Assembly: GCF_003958645.1 (NCBI RefSeq)
Contig: NZ_RXLO01000003.1
Location: 62,001 to 126,000, forward strand
Length of the DNA: 64,000 nucleotides
From: Chitinophaga rhizosphaerae
GTDB taxonomy: Bacteria > Bacteroidota > Bacteroidia > Chitinophagales > Chitinophagaceae
Reading direction: 5' to 3'
In this document: piece after piece, positions 25,753 through 33,251 of the stretch
How positions within the stretch are numbered: position 1 is the first letter of the stretch
Layout: every line of letters starts with the position of its first letter
Made by a program: the position numbers and the translations under genes
The notes under the pieces: generated by a model
What the model saw: the letters and a program-made list of their open reading frames with translations, nothing else
The model's database searches: none
Told to the model about the DNA's origin: nothing

Positions 25753-26658
25753 TCAGAGGATGTACAATTTGCCTACGGGCTCCACGGGAGACGGGAGTGG
25801 GCTATGGCCCAACGCTTCCAGCAGGTTGATCTCGATGGTCCGGGCAATACTGTTGAGCGGCAGCGACATGGGGTTGGTTTCGAATGGGTCCATGATACTC
25901 AATCCGTTCTGATGGGTAACATGGAACACGAAGCCCACCGCCCAGCCGAAAAGGACCGCCCATCCTCCGATGTTTTCCGTGAGGCTGAAGGTGGTCATCA
26001 TCACATAGAACCATATGAAAACCCGCGTAAAAAAGAGATAACTGGGCGGGAAAACGGTGTTCCGGATGCGCTCGCACATGCCGAGCTGGTCGGTAAATGC
26101 CGTTAGCCGGGTGTTGAGCTCGCGGAAAAGGAAACCATCCACTGCTTCCAGATCGCGGAGCGTGCGCAGATCGACCGCCTGGAGCTGGAGAATGGCGTTC
26201 GCCGGATTTTTGCTCGCCGCAACGGCGTCTACTTCATCGGGGTTGAGATACCCCTGGTAATACGTATCCCCGTCTTTCCGCAGCGCCGACTTCAACGCAT
26301 ATACGAACGCCAGGTGCCGGAACACCATGCGGCGCGCCAGCGTGGGCGCCTGCTCCAGCGCATCGGTTTCGCAGAAAGCCGTAAGGTCCCTCGACCATGA
26401 ACGCGAATCGTTCACCAGCGATCCCCAGATCTTGCGGCCTTCCCACCACCTGTCGTACGCCTGGTTGTTGTTGAACCCGATGAAAAATGCCAGCGCCGTT
26501 CCCAGCACCGCCGTGATCGTCAATGGAATGGAAATGTGGTCGCGCAGCCAGTACAGATCGATGTAGTAGGCCATTGTACAGAAAATGATCATTGCAATGT
26601 CCAGCCTCCAGGTCATCCTGAAAATCTGGACCAGCGAGAGTTTGTCGCGAAGCAGCAT
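25753..26658 (-). CDS. Bestrophin-family (UPF0187) anion channel
   Basis: 301 residues. The order of features fits bacterial bestrophins: an N-terminal helix, a second segment around ISIPLTITAVLGTALAFFIG, then the family signature GFNNNQAYDRWWEGRKIWG followed by LVNDSRSWSRDL, and near the C-terminus a last helix pair with GWAVLFGWAVGFVFHVTHQN and the acidic-aromatic stretch LSIMDPFETNPMSLPL. Bestrophins form homopentameric channels permeable to chloride or other small anions in the inner membrane. It is single and not obviously in an operon; the Crp regulator is divergent 72 bases away. Confidence 0.9.
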   Translation of the reverse strand: MLLRDKLSLVQIFRMTWRLDIAMIIFCTMAYYIDLYWLRDHISIPLTITAVLGTALAFFIGFNNNQAYDRWWEGRKIWGSLVNDSRSWSRDLTAFCETDALEQAPTLARRMVFRHLAFVYALKSALRKDGDTYYQGYLNPDEVDAVAASKNPANAILQLQAVDLRTLRDLEAVDGFLFRELNTRLTAFTDQLGMCERIRNTVFPPSYLFFTRVFIWFYVMMTTFSLTENIGGWAVLFGWAVGFVFHVTHQNGLSIMDPFETNPMSLPLNSIARTIEINLLEALGHSPLPSPVEPVGKLYIL

Positions 26659-26730
26659 AAGTGGGTTTTAGATGATAGCTCTACAAAAAACGGTGCATGA
26701 TTGTTGACGCCAAAAACTTAAATTGCCTGT

Positions 26731-27306
26731 ATGATCCCCGAACTGACGGCACATATCCGGAAATTCACCCCGCTGCCCGCCGAGGCAGACGCCATCCTGG
26801 CGGATTACATCGAGCTGCGGACATTCCGCAAAAAGGAAATGCTCCTGCGCGCGGGGCATATCTGCAGCGCCAATTACTTCATCGTGAAAGGGCTCTGCCG
26901 GTCTTTCCAACTCAATGAAAAAGATACGGAAATCATCAATCATTTCGCGATCGAGAACTGGTGGATCACCGATTACTTCAGCCTCGAGTCCCGGAAACCA
27001 TCCGGATTCAGCATTCAGGCCATTGAAGATACGCAATGCGCGGTGTTGTACCGCGAACGGCAAGACGAACTTTTCGACAAACTTCCCCAATTCGAACGCT
27101 ACTTCCGCATCATCAGCCAGCGCGCCCTCGCCGCCGCTTTGCAACGCGTAATGTATATCTTCGGCAATACAGGGGAGGAACGGTACGAACATTTCCGGTC
27201 ATCGTTCCCGGAATTCGTACAACGCGTACCGCAATACATGCTGGCATCGTATCTCGGCCTCACGCCGGAATTCATCAGCAAAATCCGGGCAAAGCGGAAC
27301 ATTTGA
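26731..27306 (+). CDS. Crp/Fnr-family transcriptional regulator
   Basis: 191 residues. The N-terminal domain is a cyclic-nucleotide-binding-like beta roll (LRTFRKKEMLLRAGHICSAN to YFIVKGLCRSFQLNEKDTEI). The C-terminal region has the usual HTH ending in VPQYMLASYLGLTPEFISKI. This is the shape of the Crp/Fnr subgroup abundant in Bacteroidota that sense unknown ligands. It precedes an AhpD-like gene on the same strand by 69 bases; such regulator-AhpD pairs recur in the phylum, so the regulator may control its neighbour (inference). No Fe-S cysteines are apparent. Confidence 0.9.
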   Translation: MIPELTAHIRKFTPLPAEADAILADYIELRTFRKKEMLLRAGHICSANYFIVKGLCRSFQLNEKDTEIINHFAIENWWITDYFSLESRKPSGFSIQAIEDTQCAVLYRERQDELFDKLPQFERYFRIISQRALAAALQRVMYIFGNTGEERYEHFRSSFPEFVQRVPQYMLASYLGLTPEFISKIRAKRNI

Positions 27307-27375
27307 TTTTATTGAACTGGTTCAAGAAATCGTACCCCCGTCCTGCCAGACCTTTGTGCTGTAAAACGAAACATC

Positions 27376-27816
27376 ATGTCACAAAGAGTTAACATCAAAA
27401 AGGCGGCCCCGGCCGGATATGCAGCCGTCGTGAAACTGGAATCCTACCTGCCTTCAACCCGCATCGCACCGCTGCATCACGAGCTGATCCGCATTCGCGC
27501 GTCGCAGATCAACGGCTGTACCTATTGCATCGACAAACATACGCAAGACGCCCTCGCCCAGGGAGAATCGCTCCGCAAACTGCTTGCGCTCACCAACTGG
27601 CGCGAAACGGATTTTTTTTCGGAAGAAGAACAGGCGATTCTGGCGGTGACGGAAGAAGTAACCCTCATCCACCAGGGACTTTCAGACGAAACGTATGCCC
27701 GCGCGGCAAAGGTGTTCGACGAGGAATATATCGCAGAACTGATCATGGCCGTGATCGTCATCAACGCCTGGAACCGCATCGGCGTATCCACCCACATGAA
27801 ACCGGCGCTGCATTAA
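27376..27816 (+). CDS. AhpD-like carboxymuconolactone decarboxylase-family protein
   Basis: 146 residues. The redox/active motif CTYCIDKH contains C48, C51 and H55, as in the AhpD-like alkylhydroperoxidase core. The remaining sequence is mostly helical (EEEQAILAVTEEVTLIHQGL; EYIAELIMAVIVINAWNRIG), again typical. Such proteins reduce organic peroxides or act as decarboxylases, usually as trimers or hexamers in the cytoplasm. A weak -7 element GACCTTTG lies about 28 bases upstream. A GC-rich hairpin follows at 27849. Confidence 0.9.
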   Translation: MSQRVNIKKAAPAGYAAVVKLESYLPSTRIAPLHHELIRIRASQINGCTYCIDKHTQDALAQGESLRKLLALTNWRETDFFSEEEQAILAVTEEVTLIHQGLSDETYARAAKVFDEEYIAELIMAVIVINAWNRIGVSTHMKPALH

Positions 27817-27848
27817 CAATACCGCTGTAATTTGAAAACAGCATTAAC

Positions 27849-27880
27849 AAGCGGGCGCCCGATTATCGGGGCGCCCGCTT
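27849..27880 (+). terminator. GC-rich hairpin after the AhpD-like gene
   Basis: AAGCGGGCGCCC-GA ... TC-GGGGCGCCCGCTT forms a very stable stem of about 12 base pairs with one bulge. No T-run follows (CCCGTTTCC), so termination is likely but not canonical. Confidence 0.55.
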
Positions 27881-27908
27881 CCCGTTTCCGGCAAAATTTT
27901 TTAACTTG

Positions 27909-28778
27909 ATGAAAACCCTGTTGCATATGGACCAACGCATCATCGACCTGTTCGACGAATATACCCACCGGCCGCTGCGCCGCGACGAATTCCTCGGCCG
28001 CCTCGTAAAGCTTACCGGCACCATGGCAGCAGCCATGGCGGTACTTCCCCTGCTCGAATCCAATTACGCCAGCGCCGCCGCGCCCCTTTCCGACGATTTG
28101 ATCGAAGAGGAAGTGACGTACCCGGGCGATGGCGTGACCATGAAATCGTACCTCGTTCGCCCGAAAGCGGGCGGCAAGCGCGGCGGTGTGGTAGTGATCC
28201 ATGAAAACCGCGGATTGACGCCTCATATCAAAGACGTGACGCGGCGCGCGGCAGCAGCGGGTTACACGGCGCTGGGCGTGGATGCGCTGTCGGTTTTCGG
28301 AGGAACACCTGCCAACGAAGACGAAGGCCGCACCAAAATCGGTCAGCTGGATAAGGCGCAGAACCTGCGTAATTACCTGTTATCGCTCCAGTATTTGCGG
28401 AACCGTGCCGATGCCAACGGGAAAACCGGCTGCGTGGGGTTTTGCTGGGGCGGTGCGCTGGCCAACCAGCTGGCCGTGAACGATCCGGAGCTCAATGCGG
28501 CCGTGGCGTTTTACGGCATGCAGCCCGATGTGGCGGACGTGCCGAAGATCAAGGCGCGCCTGCTGCTCAATTATGCGGCGTCCGACGAACGGGTGAACGC
28601 CGGCATCGCCGCCTATGAAGCCGCATTAAAAGCTGCGGGAACGAAATACGAACTGTTCATCTATCCCGGAACGCAACATGCTTTCCACAACGATACTTCC
28701 ACCGCGCGCTACAATGAAGCCGCCGCGAAACTCGCCTGGGAGCGAACTTTGAAAGTTTTTAAGGAAACATTGGCCTGA
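27909..28778 (+). CDS. Dienelactone hydrolase-family protein with N-terminal extension
   Basis: 289 residues from the ATG; a TTG one codon upstream is in frame. The catalytic triad is Cys179 (GFCWGGA), Asp226 (ASDERVN) and His257 (GTQHAFH). The early HENRGL with E99 is the glutamate that holds the nucleophilic cysteine in check in this family. The N-terminal ~60 residues (DQRIIDLFDEYTHRPLRRDE then a hydrophobic stretch MAAAMAVLPLLE) form an extension seen in some environmental members and may be a membrane or Tat-like export segment. Dienelactone hydrolases act on enol lactones; the actual substrate is unknown. The stop abuts that of the convergent gene. Confidence 0.88.
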   Translation: MKTLLHMDQRIIDLFDEYTHRPLRRDEFLGRLVKLTGTMAAAMAVLPLLESNYASAAAPLSDDLIEEEVTYPGDGVTMKSYLVRPKAGGKRGGVVVIHENRGLTPHIKDVTRRAAAAGYTALGVDALSVFGGTPANEDEGRTKIGQLDKAQNLRNYLLSLQYLRNRADANGKTGCVGFCWGGALANQLAVNDPELNAAVAFYGMQPDVADVPKIKARLLLNYAASDERVNAGIAAYEAALKAAGTKYELFIYPGTQHAFHNDTSTARYNEAAAKLAWERTLKVFKETLA

Positions 28779-29255
28779 TCAGGCCTGCGGCCGGCGGTAC
28801 CAATAATAAGCCGTCAGCGCAACGGGCAGGCCTACGCATACCATGTGAATGGCCATGCCGGTCAGTGCGCCGTTCCAGGTGAGCTTTCCGACCGGCGCCA
28901 GCGTGAGCGGTACGATGAGCAACCGCATACAGGCCCAGACCACGAGCCCGTAAAGGATTCCCGTCAGCCAGCGGTTTCCCTGTAACAAAGCCAACCGGGG
29001 ATACAGCCAGAAAAAAAGCAGGCTCCACCCATAAGCGACGAGGAAATGAAAGAAAAGCCCGAGGAGAATAAATGCATTGCCACCTTTGAATGCCGAAGGC
29101 CCCGCGCCCGCGCTCGCCACGTACCTGAAAACACGGTCTGGCCGGAAATTGCTCTGGATCACCGCCGCCGTCCCGTCCAGCAACCAGACGAGAAGCCCTG
29201 CGTACAGTGCTCCCTGGAGTAATCTCGTTGTCTGGACGGATGTATCGGCCGGCAT
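28779..29255 (-). CDS. Unknown four-helix membrane protein, 158 aa
   Basis: Not a family I can name. Four hydrophobic segments are visible: LLQGALYAGLLVWLLDGTAA, ILLGLFFHFLVAYGWSLLFF, WLTGILYGLVVWACMRLLIV and MAIHMVCVGLPVALTAYYWY. Between the first two lies a soluble loop with FRYVASAGAGPSAFKGGNAF. Similar small proteins in Bacteroidota are annotated as membrane proteins without function. The gene is convergent with the dienelactone hydrolase gene and the two stop codons touch, sharing TGATCA. Its start is not firmly set; the ATG used here has no competing upstream codon. Confidence 0.6.
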   Translation of the reverse strand: MPADTSVQTTRLLQGALYAGLLVWLLDGTAAVIQSNFRPDRVFRYVASAGAGPSAFKGGNAFILLGLFFHFLVAYGWSLLFFWLYPRLALLQGNRWLTGILYGLVVWACMRLLIVPLTLAPVGKLTWNGALTGMAIHMVCVGLPVALTAYYWYRRPQA

Positions 29256-29414
29256 GTTCGGTGGATTGGGGGAAGTAGATTTAGATTTTGGTTGACGATC
29301 AGCGGTATACCCAATTTACTGGATTCTCCTCATATGGAAATATTACTTTCGTGCAGGAATTAATATTATATTTTTTGTAATACGTATTGATAGATTTTTC
29401 AACTTCATCCAAGC

Positions 29415-29843
29415 ATGTACAACATCGAACAAATCCAGTATGTGAAAGCGCCGGCGGCAAAAGTGTTTGAAGCGCTCACCACCAAAGCAGGGCTTTCGGA
29501 AATCTGGACGGAAAAACTGGTCGTGAAACCGGAAGCGGGTTTTATCAATGAATTCGATTTTAACGACAATTACAGCACGCGGTTCAAGGTACTGTCGATG
29601 GAAGCGCCCGGGCGTATCCGTTGGGAATGTGTGGATTCCGACCAGGAATGGGTCGGCACTTTCCTTTCGTTCGACATCGAGCAGCGGCAGAAATCCGCGG
29701 CTGTTACGTTACGGCATAGCCAATGGCGCGAGCTGACGGAGTTCTACCGGTATTGCAATTACAATTGGGCCTGGTTCCTGTACAGCATGAAATTGTATTG
29801 CGAAACGGGCGAGGGCATTCCGTTCCAGCGGCGTCAGTTCTGA
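29415..29843 (+). CDS. SRPBCC / AHSA1-family START-like protein
   Basis: 142 residues. The opening IEQIQYVKAPAAKVFEALTT and the following AGLSEIWTEKLVVKPEAGFI are the classical start of the Aha1/SRPBCC helix-grip fold, and FLSFDIEQRQKSAAVTLRHS with RELTEFYRYCNYNWAWFLYS completes it. Such domains bind hydrophobic ligands or partner proteins; no enzyme function can be deduced. The gene is convergent with the phosphatase fusion and the two coding regions overlap by ten bases. The leader is AT-rich with a palindrome AATACGTATT at 29380. Confidence 0.85.
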   Translation: MYNIEQIQYVKAPAAKVFEALTTKAGLSEIWTEKLVVKPEAGFINEFDFNDNYSTRFKVLSMEAPGRIRWECVDSDQEWVGTFLSFDIEQRQKSAAVTLRHSQWRELTEFYRYCNYNWAWFLYSMKLYCETGEGIPFQRRQF

Positions 29844-31645
29844 TACCGGCGCAGGATCTGCATGATCTTTTCGAAGATCGCGGTGTTTTCGTAGACGCCC
29901 CGGAAGTCCAGCGAATGCGGGCCATACGCGAAAACGGGGACCATGACGCCCGTGTGGTCGTTGGTGCTGAAATGCCCGTCTACATAACCTTTGGAGATAT
30001 CGCCATCCAGCAGCGTGAGGCCGCCGGTTTCGTGGTCGGCGGTTACGATCACGAGGGTTTCGCCGTTGCTGTCTGCAAAGCGCATCGCTTCGCCGATGGC
30101 CTGGTCGAAGTCTAGCATTTCGGAAGTGAGATAGGGAACGGAGTTGACGTGGCCGCCCCAGTCGATCTGTGCCGCTTCCTCCATGATGAAAAATCCCTTT
30201 TGCTGCCGCTCCAGGGTATTGATCGCGGCTTTCAGGGATTTGGTGAGGAATGCGCCGCGGCCTTGTGCCATGCGCAGTTGCGCACTGTCTGACAGCACGA
30301 TGTATTTATCCCGGCGGATGGTGTCGAGCGAAGAGAGGCGGTATTCGATGGTGTAACCTTTGTTGCGCAGCGTTTCCCACATCCCTTCGAAATGCTCCTG
30401 GCCGGCGCCGATGAGAATGCTCACGGGGCTTTCCAGTAATCCGAGGGCGATCTCTTTGGAACGGTCGCGCTCGGGGGTATGACCGTAAAATGCGGCCGGC
30501 GTAGCGTCGGTCATATCGCCGGAGGAAATAAGTGCGGATTTCATGCCCAGCGGGGCGATCAGGTCGGCGATAGACGGAATGGGCGCGCCTGTGGAATCTA
30601 CGCCCACCGACCTGTTCTTCGTTTTCTTCCCCGATGCCATGGCGGTGCCGCCGGCGGCGGAGTCGGTGATATAGCTGTCTGACGATGAAGTTTTGCTGAA
30701 CCCGATGTTCAGCATGCCGAAGAGGTTCAGCTTCCCGAAGTTGCCTGTATAACCCGAATAAATCTGCGCCAGGCCCATCCCGTCTCCGATCAGCAGGATC
30801 ACATTTTTCACTTTCGACAGTTGATCGTTATTGCGATAGGCGGGTTGGTAAACGGCATGCGCCGAATCGGCCTGGAACTGCGACTGCACGCGGGTGCGGA
30901 GGTAATTGGCCAACTCGCCGGTTTTATCGGTGTTGATGTAATCCACGCCGAGTTTGATCATCGTTTTCCAGGTGTTCACATCATCGGGCGTAGCCCAGAA
31001 CCGGAATTTCTTTCCCTGCGCATGCGCCTGCGCGATGACTTTTTCGATGCGAGTGAGGTCTTCGGTCACCAGTATTCCTTTACCATTCCATTTGGTGTAA
31101 TTCCGGAAGTTGTCGCTGATGAGCGCAACTTTCTTCAGCGCGGCTGCGGTGTAGGTAACGCCCGGCCGGCCGTCGAAGCGGATGCAGGCGGGGAAGGAAG
31201 CCCATTGTTCCTGCGGTGGCCTGTTCCCGCTGATGGTGAACTCCAGCTTGGGGTTGTTCATCAGCTCGGGGAATTCGCGGAGCAGGCGCAGCAGCGCATC
31301 CATGGTAGGTGCTGCGGCGGTTTTGAAATCGATCAGTATCTGAAGGTACTGCTTCGTTTCGCCGAACACCCCGGCTTTGGCCAGGACTTTCTCCCGGAGC
31401 GGCTCCAGGTACAGCTTGCGCAATGTTTTCGAAGTATCGATCTCCGCGGGCATATGCGCCACGTAGAGCACGCCGTTCAGCAGGAATACGTCCGCCTCAA
31501 TCGATCCGAAGTTCAGCGAAAACGCTTTTTCGAACGGAACGGCCTGCGCATAGTCGTTATGGGAATGCGCGTTGCCGGCGGTGTACTGTGCCCGGGCGCC
31601 TGCGAGCCCCAGGAAGAGCAAAAGGAAAGTGAATGTGTGTCTCAT
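29834..31645 (-). CDS. PI-PLC-like phosphodiesterase domain fused to alkaline phosphatase
   Basis: 603 residues with a signal peptide (ends ARAQ at about 20). N-terminal part, residues ~25-250: AHSHNDYAQ with H27, H29, N30 and D31, SIEADVFL with E50 and D52, and VAHMP with H64; this is the metal-site pattern of PI-PLC-like/glycerophosphodiester phosphodiesterase-fold proteins (AIM6-like). C-terminal part, residues ~278-603: LLIGDGMG with D288, ITDSAAGGTA with the nucleophile S329, TADHETGG with D537 and H538, and H564, the E. coli PhoA-type metal ligands. So one exported chain could split a phosphodiester and remove the phosphate. It lies downstream of SusD on the same strand, past a terminator. 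Confidence 0.88.
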   Translation of the reverse strand: MRHTFTFLLLFLGLAGARAQYTAGNAHSHNDYAQAVPFEKAFSLNFGSIEADVFLLNGVLYVAHMPAEIDTSKTLRKLYLEPLREKVLAKAGVFGETKQYLQILIDFKTAAAPTMDALLRLLREFPELMNNPKLEFTISGNRPPQEQWASFPACIRFDGRPGVTYTAAALKKVALISDNFRNYTKWNGKGILVTEDLTRIEKVIAQAHAQGKKFRFWATPDDVNTWKTMIKLGVDYINTDKTGELANYLRTRVQSQFQADSAHAVYQPAYRNNDQLSKVKNVILLIGDGMGLAQIYSGYTGNFGKLNLFGMLNIGFSKTSSSDSYITDSAAGGTAMASGKKTKNRSVGVDSTGAPIPSIADLIAPLGMKSALISSGDMTDATPAAFYGHTPERDRSKEIALGLLESPVSILIGAGQEHFEGMWETLRNKGYTIEYRLSSLDTIRRDKYIVLSDSAQLRMAQGRGAFLTKSLKAAINTLERQQKGFFIMEEAAQIDWGGHVNSVPYLTSEMLDFDQAIGEAMRFADSNGETLVIVTADHETGGLTLLDGDISKGYVDGHFSTNDHTGVMVPVFAYGPHSLDFRGVYENTAIFEKIMQILRRYQN

Positions 31646-31661
31646 CGGTGTATTAAAAATA

Positions 31662-31689
31662 GCAAACTCCCGTCATAACGGGAGTTTGC
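31662..31689 (-). terminator. Rho-independent terminator after SusD (minus strand)
   Basis: A perfect 11-bp stem (GCAAACTCCCG / CGGGAGTTTGC) with loop TCATAA. On the minus strand TATTTTTAA follows, so it ends the SusC-SusD transcript before the phosphatase gene, which then depends on read-through or its own promoter. Confidence 0.85.
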
Positions 31690-31716
31690 AGTAAAATGAT
31701 CATGTTTCGGTAATGG

Positions 31717-33231
31717 TTATTTCCAACCGGCGTTCTGGAAAATGATGCCGCCGCTGTTGTCGATTTCGCTTTGCGGAACGGGCCAGATGTGGTGGCGCGT
31801 AGGGTCGAAGGCGCGTGCGGGCCAGATTTCCGCGCCGCTTGCACCATGCAGCGGTTTGGCATAGGCGGCTTGTGCATCGCCCCAGCGAACGAGGTCGGCA
31901 TGGCGGTTCGCCCATTCGCCGGCCAGTTCCAGCCTGCGCTCTTTCTTGAGGTCGGCCAGGGTGGCGTTGGTGAAATTGGGCAGGCCGGTGCGTTTGCGGA
32001 GCGCGTTCAGCTCTGCATCCGCATTCTTGCCTTGCATCAGCCTGGCTTCCGCTTTGATCAGGTAGATTTCGGCATAGCGCAGCAGCGGCAGGCAGAGGTC
32101 GGTGGTGGGGTGGTCGCCGTTCTTGCTGGCATGAACGCCGTCTGCATAGGTGAACGGTTCCATGTATTTGTTGAACTGGTAGCCGGAAAGACTGTTCAGC
32201 GAATTGTAGGTCACGGAATCGCCCCAGAACTTGAAACGGTCGCCGGGCGCGAGGATGGTAGCGGCGCGGCGTTTGTCTTTGGGGTCGTAGGTGTCATACA
32301 GTTCTTTGGTGGGCATGTAATATCCCCAGCCGTTGTATTTTCCCCAGCCTTTGTTTTCCAGCATTACGCCGGGCAGGATGCTGCCGAAGCCTCCCTGGCC
32401 TTTGGAGGTGGAATAGGCGCTCCAGATGTATTCAGAAGACCAATTGTTGGCGATGGTGAACACGTCGGCGAATTTGTCCAGCAGCTGATGGCGGCCGCTG
32501 CCGATGAGGGAGTCGCAATACGCTTCGGCTTTGGCCCAGTCCTTTTTGTAGAGGTACATTTTGGCGAGGTAGCCGAGGGCGGCGGATTTATGCGGGCGGC
32601 CGTAATCTGCCGGCGCCAGTTGCTGGAACGTGGGCAGGTAGGCGGAGGCCTGTTTCAGCTCGCTCTCTATGTAATCCCAGTTGGCGGCGATGTTGGCGGC
32701 GCGGGGGATGGGCTTCTCGTCCAGCGGAACATCTCTGCGCACGATGGGCACGCCGGCCTTATCGTCTGCATAAGTGGTGGCCAGTTCGAAATACATGATG
32801 CCGCTCATGAAGTACGCTTCACCGATCACACGGCGCTTGGTGGCTTCGTTCATGTCGATGGCGGGCACGCGGTTGATGACGTCGTTGGCGCGTTTGATGA
32901 CGCTATAGCGCATTCTCCACTGGCCCTCGGTGTAGGAGCCGCCGATGAAGCTGCGGTTGAAGTTCTTGATGTTGTCTGCCTCGGCTTTGATACGGCCGGT
33001 CACCATATCGTCGCTGGCGTTGATGAACCACCAGTACCCGCGGCCGTAGAAGTTCTCATCGTCCATGGGCTGGTACATGGCATTGGCACCGGAGATGGCG
33101 TCCAGCTCGGATTTCCAGAAGTTATTGGTGGTGGGGGTGCCTTCCGGCGAGATGTCGAGCTGCTTGGTGCAGGAAGTGGCGAGCCCCAGCGCCAGGGTCC
33201 CCGCGAACATATATCGGATCATTGATTTCAT
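31717..33231 (-). CDS. SusD/RagB-family nutrient-binding lipoprotein
   Basis: 504 residues. Lipobox at Cys21 (LATS-Cys). SusD landmarks: LDISPEGTPTTNNFWKSELD, RRVIGEAYFMSGIMYFELAT, PLLRYAEIYLIKAEARLMQG, RRLELAGEWANRHADLVRWG and the terminal HIWPVPQSEIDNSGGIIFQN. It binds the substrate for the SusC encoded 20 bases upstream. No obvious clue to the ligand is in the sequence, but the gene after it encodes a phosphodiesterase-phosphatase, so a phosphoester or phospholipid-derived head group is a testable hypothesis. Confidence 0.95.
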   Translation of the reverse strand: MKSMIRYMFAGTLALGLATSCTKQLDISPEGTPTTNNFWKSELDAISGANAMYQPMDDENFYGRGYWWFINASDDMVTGRIKAEADNIKNFNRSFIGGSYTEGQWRMRYSVIKRANDVINRVPAIDMNEATKRRVIGEAYFMSGIMYFELATTYADDKAGVPIVRRDVPLDEKPIPRAANIAANWDYIESELKQASAYLPTFQQLAPADYGRPHKSAALGYLAKMYLYKKDWAKAEAYCDSLIGSGRHQLLDKFADVFTIANNWSSEYIWSAYSTSKGQGGFGSILPGVMLENKGWGKYNGWGYYMPTKELYDTYDPKDKRRAATILAPGDRFKFWGDSVTYNSLNSLSGYQFNKYMEPFTYADGVHASKNGDHPTTDLCLPLLRYAEIYLIKAEARLMQGKNADAELNALRKRTGLPNFTNATLADLKKERRLELAGEWANRHADLVRWGDAQAAYAKPLHGASGAEIWPARAFDPTRHHIWPVPQSEIDNSGGIIFQNAGWK

Positions 33232-33251
33232 GATAGTCCTGGATTTAACGG

